11,852 nt of DNA, from the NCBI GenBank assembly GCA_025352305.1, contig JANXTQ010000024.1, forward strand, positions 1-11,852, written 5' to 3'. This stretch comes from Actinomycetes bacterium (GTDB lineage Bacteria > Actinomycetota > Acidimicrobiia > Acidimicrobiales > RAAP-2). The translations under genes were made by a program, and so were the position numbers. Below, piece after piece: positions 1-6,200 of the stretch. The notes under the pieces are model-generated. The model searched no databases. It saw nothing but the letters and a program-made list of their open reading frames with translations, and was not told where the DNA came from. Each line of letters opens with the position of its first letter. The first letter of the stretch is position 1.

Positions 1-293
1 CACGGCGTTACGTCCGTTACTGAAATCGAACAACGAGAACGGCCAACAACGACGCAACTCTTGCCCGATGGCGTAGACGTAACGTGAAATGTGGTGCCGC
101 TGACGTCGGGAAAACTCCACGACACGTCAATCGCTCCCACATCGGCGCTCGCCAACACGTTGCTCGGCGCAACGAGGGGTGCGTTTGCGCTGGAGCCCGC
201 AACCGCACTCACGGCTGAGCTCAGAATCATCGCTGCGCTGACGGCGCCACTCACGCGACGCAGTAGCCGATGGGGCTGAGCAGCGCGGGCCAT
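1..293 (-). CDS. Secreted protein with Fn3-like domain (N-terminal part, cut by window edge)
   Basis: The frame opens with ATG at 293-291 and stays open for 97 codons to the left edge, so the gene is partial at its C-terminus. Residues 1-38 look like a signal peptide: a basic start with RR at 12-13, a hydrophobic Ala/Val/Ser-rich core at about 16-33, and a likely cleavage after SSANA (34-38). The double arginine does not make a convincing Tat motif, so Sec export is more likely. Residues 42-97 resemble one actinobacterial fibronectin type III repeat: a P-S-N-V strand, VSWSFP at 57-62, FHVTSTPSGKSC at 69-80, then C88. The two cysteines C80 and C88 match the paired-cysteine pattern common in such repeats. 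An AAGGG-type ribosome site lies 9 nt upstream (303-307, minus). The role is unknown; proteins of this kind are often surface or extracellular multi-domain proteins. It is divergent from the neighbouring acetyltransferase gene. Domain and signal are read from sequence; export is inferred. Confidence 0.75.
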   Translation of the reverse strand, partial: MARAAQPHRLLRRVSGAVSAAMILSSAVSAVAGSSANAPLVAPSNVLASADVGAIDVSWSFPDVSGTTFHVTSTPSGKSCVVVGRSRCSISVTDVTP

Positions 294-349
294 GATCGTG
301 CACCCTTGTCGCGCGAGACGACCGCTGTCAACTTGGCCGCGGCGCTCCA

Positions 350-1255
350 TTGGCTTTTACACCACGATTTGGTCCGATACGCTCGAAACCCGTGACGTGG
401 CGCCGTGAACTTTTAGCTGGTCGCGACCGACTCGACGCTACGACCAGGGTGCTCCAGCGGGCCCGCTTGAGCGTTGCCCGTAAAGGAATGTGGGAGGGCT
501 CGGACGTTCAGTGGTGGTGGAGAACACCGCGCTCTAGCGACGACCTCGCTCTACCGGTCTGGTTCGACGACGATGGCCCAGTCGCCGCGGTGGGACTGAC
601 TCAATGGGATACGAGTTGTCAGGTCGACGCGTTCTGCGCTCCGTCGTGCGTGAATCGCGAGATGATCTGGGCGGCAACTCTGGAGGCGGCCGAAAAACAC
701 TGCAGCACCCCTCTGGAGTTACTCGTTCCCGGAGACGACGAGTTAATTCGCTTCGCGCTCGCGAGCGGATTCGAACTGACTAACGAGGAGTCCGGCACCG
801 CGTGGATGGAAGCCGATCAACGAGCGCCGTACGTGGCCCGTGACGGCTTTAGCGTGCGCGACCGACTAGAGGATGCTCACCGGGCGCATCCGATGATTTC
901 TAGAAATGGCGCCGCGGTCCAGGAACGTTTGCGCCAGTGCTCGCTTTATGACCCGACGCTGGATCTCGCTCTGTACGACGACGCGGGCCAACTCGCGGGC
1001 TACGCACTGTTTTGGTTTGATGGCGTGACTCACGTCGGACTGTTAGAGCCCATGCGGGTCGAAGATGCCATTCAGAACCGCGGGCTCGGACGCCTTCTCG
1101 TCACCGCGGGACTCGAGCGCCTCGCCAACAAGGGCGCACAGAGAATCAAGGTTGGCTTTGAGTCAGACATTGCTCGAAAGCTGTATTTCGGCGCGGGCTT
1201 TGTCCAAACTTCGATCGATCGACTGTTTCGTCGGGCGCCGTCGGGCGCCACTTAA
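350..1255 (+). CDS. GNAT family N-acetyltransferase, probable tandem-domain type
   Basis: A 301-residue protein that probably transfers an acetyl group from acetyl-CoA to an unidentified amine in the cytoplasm. The C-terminal half (about 168-295) is a recognisable GNAT fold. The acetyl-CoA pyrophosphate loop is Q242-N-R-G-L-G247, inside a strand-loop-helix running from MRVEDAI at 235 to GLERL at 258. The closing motif ARKLYFGAGF lies at 275-284. The N-terminal half (about 45-160) looks like a second, degenerate GNAT domain without a clear Q/RxxGxG loop. It carries the tryptophan-rich VQWWWRTPR at 53-61 followed by VWFDDDGPVAAV at 70-81, a pattern I associate with uncharacterised actinobacterial GNATs. 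Size and tandem layout resemble mycothiol synthase, but I see no specific reason to call it that. The start is uncertain: TTG at 350 gives the longest form, while GTG at 392 (residue 15) fits the conserved region equally well. Neither has a convincing ribosome site. It converges on the flavoprotein gene downstream. Confidence 0.85.
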   Translation: MAFTPRFGPIRSKPVTWRRELLAGRDRLDATTRVLQRARLSVARKGMWEGSDVQWWWRTPRSSDDLALPVWFDDDGPVAAVGLTQWDTSCQVDAFCAPSCVNREMIWAATLEAAEKHCSTPLELLVPGDDELIRFALASGFELTNEESGTAWMEADQRAPYVARDGFSVRDRLEDAHRAHPMISRNGAAVQERLRQCSLYDPTLDLALYDDAGQLAGYALFWFDGVTHVGLLEPMRVEDAIQNRGLGRLLVTAGLERLANKGAQRIKVGFESDIARKLYFGAGFVQTSIDRLFRRAPSGAT

Positions 1256-1319
1256 GCGTTCACACTGCGCGAGCGCGAACTGCGTCAACGCGACTAGCGC
1301 ACCGAAGAGTGACGGAGAA

Positions 1320-2657
1320 TTAAGCGCCGCTCGTGCGGTCGCGGGTTAATAGTTTGAAGGCTCCTTCGGGCACGACGCCCGCGAGTTGGCGCAGCGCTCG
1401 GTAACCGAGTTCGGGTGCACCAGAACTGTCATTGCTCATCAGATTTGACATGATTGGTAACAGTGCGCGCATCACCGGCTTTACTCGCAGCCCGAGACCC
1501 ACACACGCCGCGAGAATCTTGGGCTCCGAGATAATTCGCACAAACGCTCGAGCGACCTTGTAGTAGTCGCCGTAGGCAGTTTCAAGTTTTTCCTCGTAGA
1601 GCGCGAGTGCCGACGAGTCGTTGTTGAGCAGTGCCTCGCCGAGAACGCTGGCCGCGAGGCGGCCCGTTTCGTACCCGTAGGCAATGCCTTCTCCGTTAAA
1701 TGGATTGACCGTTCCGGCGGCGTCACCAATGGTGAGGGTGTTGGGTCCGACGCGAGGACCAATTGCTAGACCCATGGGCAAGCGGCCACCGGTCGGAGCT
1801 CCGAGACAACTCTCCTCGTTCAGTCCCCACTCCGCGGCGGTTTGAGCGACGAAGTAGTCCTGAAGTTTGGTGGTGTTGACCCCCTTAAAGGCCCCGTCGG
1901 TGGACAACAGCCCCACGCCGACGTTGACGCGACCATCACCGAGCGGAAAAATCCAGCCGTAGCCGGGCACCACGACGCCATCGGGCGTACGAATATCGAG
2001 GTGCGAATCAATCCACGGTTCCGCGTGACGATCACTGGTGTAGTAACCGCGTAGCGCCATGCCGAGCGGCCAATCGCGGTTGCGCTGCGTGCCGACCTCT
2101 CGACCAATTCGCGAGTTTTGGCCGTCGGCCACGACGACGTAGCGACCTAAAACTTCACTCGTGCGTCCGCTGGCCTTTTCTTTTACCAGTACTCCGCGAG
2201 CGGAACGTAACGCTCCGGGTAGCTGTTCGCCGGGCTCAATGAGCTCAAGAGCGTCGCAGCCAGTGAACAGCGTCGCCCCGGCCTCGCGAGCAGCCTCGGC
2301 GACCAGTCCATCGAGATTGAACCGGGTGATGGTGTAGCCGTAATTGGGAAAATGCTCGACGTCGGGCCACTTAATTTCAATGGAGGCTCCGAAGCCGAAG
2401 GCCCGCAGACCACTGAATCGGTGTCCGTGACTCGCGACGGACGCTTCGAGTCCCATGTCGGCGAGTTGGCGAACTGAGCGTGGGGTCAGTCCGTCGCCAC
2501 AGGTCTTTTCGCGAGGAAAGGTTTTCTTCTCAATCAGCGCGACCGACCAGCCCGCTCGAGCGAGCCACAGGGCGCAGGAGGACCCGCTTGGACCGGCGCC
2601 AATGACCACGACGTCGAAGGGTCCCGACGAGTTCACGAGAGAGGACTGTTCAGGCAC
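1320..2657 (-). CDS. Geranylgeranyl reductase family FAD enzyme, probable menaquinone (MenJ-type) reductase
   Basis: A 445-residue flavoprotein. The dinucleotide-binding motif GAGPSG is at 20-25, followed by an acidic end of the second strand near E43. The family signature PREKTCGDGLTPRSV is at 48-62, the substrate-site motif GYGWIFP at 232-238, and the second FAD motif GDAAG at 311-315 followed by NPFNGEGIAYG (318-328). This order is that of geranylgeranyl reductases, which saturate double bonds in isoprenoid chains of chlorophyll, archaeal lipids or quinones. No photosynthetic or archaeal context is visible and the gene sits divergently beside a complex I operon. A menaquinone-tail saturase like mycobacterial MenJ is therefore the best inference; the exact substrate is not shown by sequence. 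The start is GTG at 2657, exactly 6 nt after a TAGTGT -10-like box on the same strand, which suggests a leaderless message. GTG at 2636 is an alternative. Adjacency of this family to nuoA is also known in Streptomyces. Confidence 0.88.
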   Translation of the reverse strand: MPEQSSLVNSSGPFDVVVIGAGPSGSSCALWLARAGWSVALIEKKTFPREKTCGDGLTPRSVRQLADMGLEASVASHGHRFSGLRAFGFGASIEIKWPDVEHFPNYGYTITRFNLDGLVAEAAREAGATLFTGCDALELIEPGEQLPGALRSARGVLVKEKASGRTSEVLGRYVVVADGQNSRIGREVGTQRNRDWPLGMALRGYYTSDRHAEPWIDSHLDIRTPDGVVVPGYGWIFPLGDGRVNVGVGLLSTDGAFKGVNTTKLQDYFVAQTAAEWGLNEESCLGAPTGGRLPMGLAIGPRVGPNTLTIGDAAGTVNPFNGEGIAYGYETGRLAASVLGEALLNNDSSALALYEEKLETAYGDYYKVARAFVRIISEPKILAACVGLGLRVKPVMRALLPIMSNLMSNDSSGAPELGYRALRQLAGVVPEGAFKLLTRDRTSGA

Positions 2658-2663
2658 CCATCA

Positions 2664-2669
2664 ACACTA
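2664..2669 (-). promoter_or_regulatory. Putative -10 box of a leaderless promoter for the flavoprotein gene
   Basis: On the minus strand the hexamer TAGTGT fits the actinobacterial -10 consensus TAnnnT. It is followed by 6 nt and then the GTG at 2657, so transcription would begin at or next to the start codon. No strong -35 is visible 16-18 nt upstream, where the sequence is AACGAC-like. Such short motifs occur by chance, so this is a suggestion; it does help choose the GTG at 2657 as the start. Confidence 0.4.
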
Positions 2670-2672
2670 CGG

Positions 2673-2706
2673 GCGACGTCGCGCGAGTCGTTTCAGTGAC
2701 TGAACG
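2673..2706. promoter_or_regulatory. Divergent control region with two inverted repeats
   Basis: The 72-bp gap between the flavoprotein gene and nuoA must hold both promoters. It contains a perfect 10-bp palindrome, GCGACGTCGC (2673-2682). It also contains an imperfect inverted repeat at 2689-2706, with arms CGTTCAG and CTGAACG, an extra T in the left arm and a 3-nt centre. The second lies 24-41 nt upstream of the nuoA ATG, where a repressor or activator could act on nuo. No clear TAnnnT box at the right distance was seen for nuoA. The regulatory role is inferred only from position and symmetry. Confidence 0.3.
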
Positions 2707-2729
2707 CAGCGCCGAGTCTGGTAGAACTT

Positions 2730-3179
2730 ATGTCCGTGGACCAGTATCTCCCCCTACTGGGACTCTTCATTCTCGGGGCGTTGTTTGCGTCGGGATCGTT
2801 TGTCGCGTCGGCCCTTTTGGCGCCGCACAAGCGTCCCAGTGACGCCAAACTTGCGCCGTACGAATGCGGGATTGTCCCCGAAATTGAGCCCCCACAGCGC
2901 TTCCCCGTTCGCTTCTATCTCGTCGCGATGATTTTCGTCATTTTCGATATCGAAATCGTTTTCATGTACCCCTTCGCTGTCGTCTTTGGCCAACTCGGAT
3001 CCTTTGGTCTGATTGAAGTTCTCGTCTTTTCGGTCGTGGTATTTGCCTCGCTACTTTTCTTGGTTTCTGAAGGCGCGCTGTCGTGGGGTCCGGTTAAGCG
3101 CAACACCCTCGGTATGCCCGAGCGCACCAGTTCGTCGACCATTGCACGCATTACCGCGGGCCGCGACCAGGCGGCGTAG
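2730..3179 (+). CDS. nuoA: NADH-quinone oxidoreductase subunit A (NuoA)
   Basis: The first gene of the operon encodes a small membrane subunit of complex I near the quinone cavity and the start of the proton path. Its 149 residues show three hydrophobic segments at about 5-30, 62-85 and 92-113. The loop between segments 1 and 2 carries the family hallmark KLAPYECGI (40-48), and the second segment begins PVRFYLVAMIFVIFDIEIVF (59-78). D73 and E75 in that segment correspond to the conserved acidic pair of NuoA. The hydrophilic tail after about residue 118 (roughly 30 residues, Ser/Thr/Arg-rich) appears longer than in many NuoA proteins. The ATG start has only a weak GGTAG-like ribosome site just upstream. 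It is separated from nuoB by 3 nt. Family assignment is certain; the tail's role is unknown. Confidence 0.97.
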   Translation: MSVDQYLPLLGLFILGALFASGSFVASALLAPHKRPSDAKLAPYECGIVPEIEPPQRFPVRFYLVAMIFVIFDIEIVFMYPFAVVFGQLGSFGLIEVLVFSVVVFASLLFLVSEGALSWGPVKRNTLGMPERTSSSTIARITAGRDQAA

Positions 3180-3182
3180 TAC

Positions 3183-3746
3183 GTGGCGCTCGAAGACCTC
3201 TCGCATAACTTTTTGACGGGTCAGATTGAAGATCTGGTTCGCTGGGCTCGTCGAGCGTCGGTGTGGCCCGCCTCATTCGGTCTGGCGTGTTGCGCGATTG
3301 AAATGATGGCCGCCGGCGCAGCGGACTTCGACCTCGCGCGATTCGGTATGGAGGTGTTTCGTAACTCACCGCGCCAAGCCGACCTCATGATCGTGGCGGG
3401 ACGAGTGTCACAAAAGATGGCTCCCGTGCTTCGCCAGGTGTACGACCAGATGATGGAACCCAAGTGGGTGATCTCCATGGGCGTCTGTGCGTCCAGCGGC
3501 GGAATGTTTAATAACTACGCCATTGTCCAGGGTGTCGATCAAATTGTGCCGGTCGACGTCTACGCCCCGGGCTGTCCGCCGAGTCCCGAAACGCTGATTC
3601 ACTCCATATTGACGCTGCACGAACAGATTCGAACCGGCGAAATCATGAAGCGTCGTAGCGAAGGTCGTCCGATCGTCAGCCCGAGCCAGGCGAGCCCGTG
3701 GACGCCCGAAGTACCGGTGGCCGTTCGACTGGGAACTCCCAAGTGA
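3183..3746 (+). CDS. nuoB: NADH-quinone oxidoreductase subunit B (NuoB), carries cluster N2
   Basis: A peripheral-arm subunit that holds the terminal [4Fe-4S] cluster N2, the direct electron donor to quinone. It has 187 residues. The four N2 ligands are in place: the tandem C36-C37 in [13 protein letters not shown]102 in MGVCASSGG, and C131 in YAPGCPPSP. Their spacing equals that of E. coli NuoB (C63, C64, C129, C158). The quinone-site stretch [21 protein letters not shown] (from 47) is well conserved. The GTG start at 3183 follows the nuoA stop by 3 nt. The C-terminal tail from about 155 is polar and basic and looks disordered. The TGA stop overlaps the GTG of nuoC as GTGA. Confidence 0.98.
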   Translation: MALEDLSHNFLTGQIEDLVRWARRASVWPASFGLACCAIEMMAAGAADFDLARFGMEVFRNSPRQADLMIVAGRVSQKMAPVLRQVYDQMMEPKWVISMGVCASSGGMFNNYAIVQGVDQIVPVDVYAPGCPPSPETLIHSILTLHEQIRTGEIMKRRSEGRPIVSPSQASPWTPEVPVAVRLGTPK

Positions 3747-4237
3747 TTGCACTGCCCGTTACGGCACCCGCCGGTGTCGTAACTGCCGAGGGCCTCGACG
3801 CGCACGTGGCCTGTTTTCCCACTCGCGAGCAGTACCACGATCTCGTCGCGTCACTGCGCGACTCGGGATTCGAAATGTGTGCGGACCTGTGTGCCGTTGA
3901 CTACCTGACGCACCCGGGACGCCAGTTGCCCGACGGCGTTGTACCCGAGCGATTCGAAGTGGTCGTCAATCTGCTGAGTTTGTCGCTCAAGCAACGAGTT
4001 CGTATTCGCGTGCAGGTTGGCGAGCACGAACCGGCCGTCGAGACCCTCTTTGACCTCTATCCCGGAACTGAAGCAATGGAGCGCGAAGCGTTCGACCTCT
4101 TCGGGATCATCTTTCTTCATCACCCCGATCTCACGCGCATCTTGATGCCGGAAGATTGGGAGGGCCACCCCCTGCGCAAGGACTACGGAGTCGGGCGCGT
4201 TCCGGTTCAGTTCAAAGAAGCCCCGGGTCCGCGATGA
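3743..4237 (+). CDS. nuoC: NADH-quinone oxidoreductase subunit C (NuoC, 30-kDa subunit)
   Basis: A structural subunit of the connecting arm that packs against NuoD and NuoB and holds no cofactor. The frame is open from 3698, but the better start is GTG at 3743, which overlaps the nuoB stop by 4 nt (GTGA) and has a GGGAA-type ribosome site about 9 nt upstream. This gives 164 residues. The 30-kDa subunit signature is clear: [12 protein letters not shown] at 69-80, [10 protein letters not shown] at 113-122, then [16 protein letters not shown] at 134-149. It is a stand-alone NuoC, not the NuoCD fusion of E. coli. The longer start at 3698 would place 15 poorly conserved residues inside nuoB and is rejected. 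The stop overlaps the nuoD start as ATGA. Confidence 0.95.
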   Translation: MIALPVTAPAGVVTAEGLDAHVACFPTREQYHDLVASLRDSGFEMCADLCAVDYLTHPGRQLPDGVVPERFEVVVNLLSLSLKQRVRIRVQVGEHEPAVETLFDLYPGTEAMEREAFDLFGIIFLHHPDLTRILMPEDWEGHPLRKDYGVGRVPVQFKEAPGPR

Positions 4238-5583
4238 CCGACTCCATACGCGCGATCAGTCGCGACGAGATGCTCGTTGCCGAAACGTCCGAAGGCGCCC
4301 AGGAACTAAAGCTTCGTAGCGCTACTGAGCCCGACGAGCTTCGTCGCGAAGTGGGAGCGGTGCTGCGCGTTGATGGACGTACGTTGGATCCGAGCAGCAT
4401 CGATATCGAGCGTCGTGACGACGAAACCATGATTATCAACATGGGTCCCTCACATCCCAGTACCCACGGCGTGCTGCGACTGATGCTCGAACTCGACGGT
4501 GAAGTGGTACTGCGCACCAAGCCGGTCATTGGCTATCTGCACACCGGGATGGAAAAAACCGGAGAGGAACTCACCTACGTTCAGGGCGCGACCAACGTCA
4601 CGCGCATGGACTACTTGGCGCCCATCACCAACGAGCTCTCGTACTCCATGGCCGTAGAAAAGTTGCTCGGTATTGAGGTTCCGACCCGCGCCGTGTGGAT
4701 CCGAATGATGATGAGCGAGATCAACCGCATATCGAGTCACTTGGTGTGGATGGCGACCAACGGCATGGACCTCGGATCAACCTCGATGATGATCTACGGC
4801 CTGCGCGAACGTGAACTAATCCTCGCGTTCTTCGAAAAGACCGCCGGACTGCGACTAAATCTGAACTACGTACGACCCGGTGGCGTGGCGGCGGACCTAC
4901 CCGACGGGTGGCAGGACGACGTGCTCGTCATCTGCGACACGATTTATGCGCGCACCTTCGAGTACGACGAACTACTAACAGGTCAACCAATCTTTAGAGA
5001 CCGCATGATCGGCGTGGCACCCATGACCGCGGAAGAGGCCCTCGCACTCAGCGTGACGGGCCCGCTTCTTCGCTCGACCGGAGTGCCGTGGGACCTACGA
5101 CGTTCGATGCCGTACCTCGCGTACGACGAAGTGGAGTTCGACGTCATTGTCGGAAAATACGGCGACAACTTTGACCGCTTCGCGATTCGCCTTAACGAGA
5201 TTCGCGAATCGATTCGCATTGTTCGCCAATGCGTTGAGCGAATGCCCCTCGGTGACTACCGCACCCAGGATCCAAAAATTACGCCGCCGCCACGCGCACG
5301 AATCGACGAGTCAATGGAAGCACTCATTCACCACTTCAAACTGTTCACCGAGGGATTCCATGTACCCATTGGTGAGGTGTACTCCGCGGTCGAGTCCCCT
5401 CGAGGTGAGCTGGGTTGTTACATCGTGAGTGACGGGGGACCCAAGCCGTACCGCATTCACGTGCGTGCTCCGAGTTTCGTCAACCTTCAAGCAGTCCCTC
5501 TACTCATGCGCGGTGGTCTCATGAGCGACACCATCACGGTCATCTCCACGGTGGACCCGGTGATGGGAGAGGTGGACCGATGA
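4234..5583 (+). CDS. nuoD: NADH-quinone oxidoreductase subunit D (NuoD, 49-kDa subunit)
   Basis: A subunit related to [NiFe]-hydrogenase large subunits that forms the quinone-reduction pocket with NuoB. The start is ATG at 4234, overlapping the nuoC stop as ATGA. The frame is open upstream to 4156, but that part lies within nuoC. The protein has 449 residues. GPSHPSTHG is at 71-79, where H78 aligns with the quinone-binding His38 of Thermus Nqo4. In RMDY, Y127 aligns with Tyr87. The conserved C-terminus ends DPVMGEVDR. From the first motif to the end it matches Nqo4 in length as I recall that sequence, so the extra 40 or so residues all lie in an acidic, poorly conserved N-terminal leader. The metal-binding cysteines of hydrogenases are absent, as expected. 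It is followed by nuoE with a 4-nt overlap. Confidence 0.98.
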   Translation: MTDSIRAISRDEMLVAETSEGAQELKLRSATEPDELRREVGAVLRVDGRTLDPSSIDIERRDDETMIINMGPSHPSTHGVLRLMLELDGEVVLRTKPVIGYLHTGMEKTGEELTYVQGATNVTRMDYLAPITNELSYSMAVEKLLGIEVPTRAVWIRMMMSEINRISSHLVWMATNGMDLGSTSMMIYGLRERELILAFFEKTAGLRLNLNYVRPGGVAADLPDGWQDDVLVICDTIYARTFEYDELLTGQPIFRDRMIGVAPMTAEEALALSVTGPLLRSTGVPWDLRRSMPYLAYDEVEFDVIVGKYGDNFDRFAIRLNEIRESIRIVRQCVERMPLGDYRTQDPKITPPPRARIDESMEALIHHFKLFTEGFHVPIGEVYSAVESPRGELGCYIVSDGGPKPYRIHVRAPSFVNLQAVPLLMRGGLMSDTITVISTVDPVMGEVDR

Positions 5584-6200
5584 GTCACCTTCGCCCCGAA
5601 CTGCGCCAGCGCGCCGAAGAGACGGTGGCGCTCTACCCCCAACGTCGCTCGGCGATGTTGCCACTGCTGCACCTCGTCCAAGAACAAGACGGCTACCTCA
5701 GCGCCGAGGGTATGGACGAAGTGGCCGAGTTAACGGGAACAACCCCCGCCGAAGTTCGAGGCACCGCGTCGTTTTACGACATGTTCCACCTAGAGCCCGT
5801 CGGCACGTACGTCGTGGGCGTCTGCACGAACATTGCCTGTCTCTTGGCGGGTGGCCAAGAGTTGCTCCAACACGCCAGCGAGCGACTGGGTTGTGCCGTT
5901 GGATCTACGTCACCCGACGGACTATTTACTCTCGAAGAGACTGAGTGTCTCGCGGACTGCAACATTGCACCCTGCGTACAGGTCAATCATCGCTTCGTTC
6001 GAACCACTACGCCGGATAGTTTCGACGCGCTCGTCAGTGACCTGCGCGAGGGACGACGGGGCGATGAAGTTCCTCCGCACGGCACCCTAAATAGGGTTCG
6101 TCGGGTCGGGGGACTGCGTGTGTCGCGAACCCAAATAGCCAGCGAGCGATCCACTGCTCTCGCCGCGCGTGACGCCCGAACTACCGCGGAGCCGAAGTAA
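5580..6200 (+). CDS. nuoE: NADH-quinone oxidoreductase subunit E (NuoE, 24-kDa subunit), carries N1a
   Basis: A thioredoxin-fold subunit of the NADH-oxidising arm, 206 residues. The [2Fe-2S] cluster N1a ligands are C82 and C87 in VCTNIAC and C123 and C127 in ECLADCNIAPC, with the family spacing C-x4-C-x35-C-x3-C. The N-terminal helical domain includes LVQEQDGYLS at 32-41 and the RGTASFYDMFHL region at 60-71. The ATG at 5580 overlaps the nuoD stop (ATGA) and has the best ribosome site of the operon, a purine-rich GGGAGAGGTGG just upstream. Residues beyond about 160 form a basic, low-conservation tail of some 45 residues with no recognised domain; E. coli NuoE ends near 166. The stop shares one base with the nuoF start (TAATG). 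Confidence 0.97.
   Translation: MSHLRPELRQRAEETVALYPQRRSAMLPLLHLVQEQDGYLSAEGMDEVAELTGTTPAEVRGTASFYDMFHLEPVGTYVVGVCTNIACLLAGGQELLQHASERLGCAVGSTSPDGLFTLEETECLADCNIAPCVQVNHRFVRTTTPDSFDALVSDLREGRRGDEVPPHGTLNRVRRVGGLRVSRTQIASERSTALAARDARTTAEPK

Noticed and set aside
378..383. TACGCT as a -10 box for the acetyltransferase GTG at 392
   Set aside because: It is 8 nt from the GTG, longer than the usual leaderless spacing, and lies inside the frame if TTG 350 is used; too weak to annotate.
1231..1250. Tandem 10-bp TCGGGCGCC repeat near the end of the acetyltransferase gene
   Set aside because: Only two units encoding a disordered tail; no flanking repeat or mobile-element sign.
1256..1319. Possible bidirectional terminator between the converging acetyltransferase and flavoprotein genes
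   Set aside because: Only very short, tight GC-rich stems were found (for example GCGT-CA-ACGC) and no T-tract on either strand.
3698..3742. Upstream extension of nuoC starting at GTG 3698
   Set aside because: The extra residues lie within the nuoB coding region and are low-complexity; GTG at 3743 gives the GTGA overlap typical of this operon.
4156..4233. Upstream extension of nuoD
   Set aside because: It overlaps nuoC in another frame; ATG at 4234 gives an ATGA junction and starts a normal NuoD.
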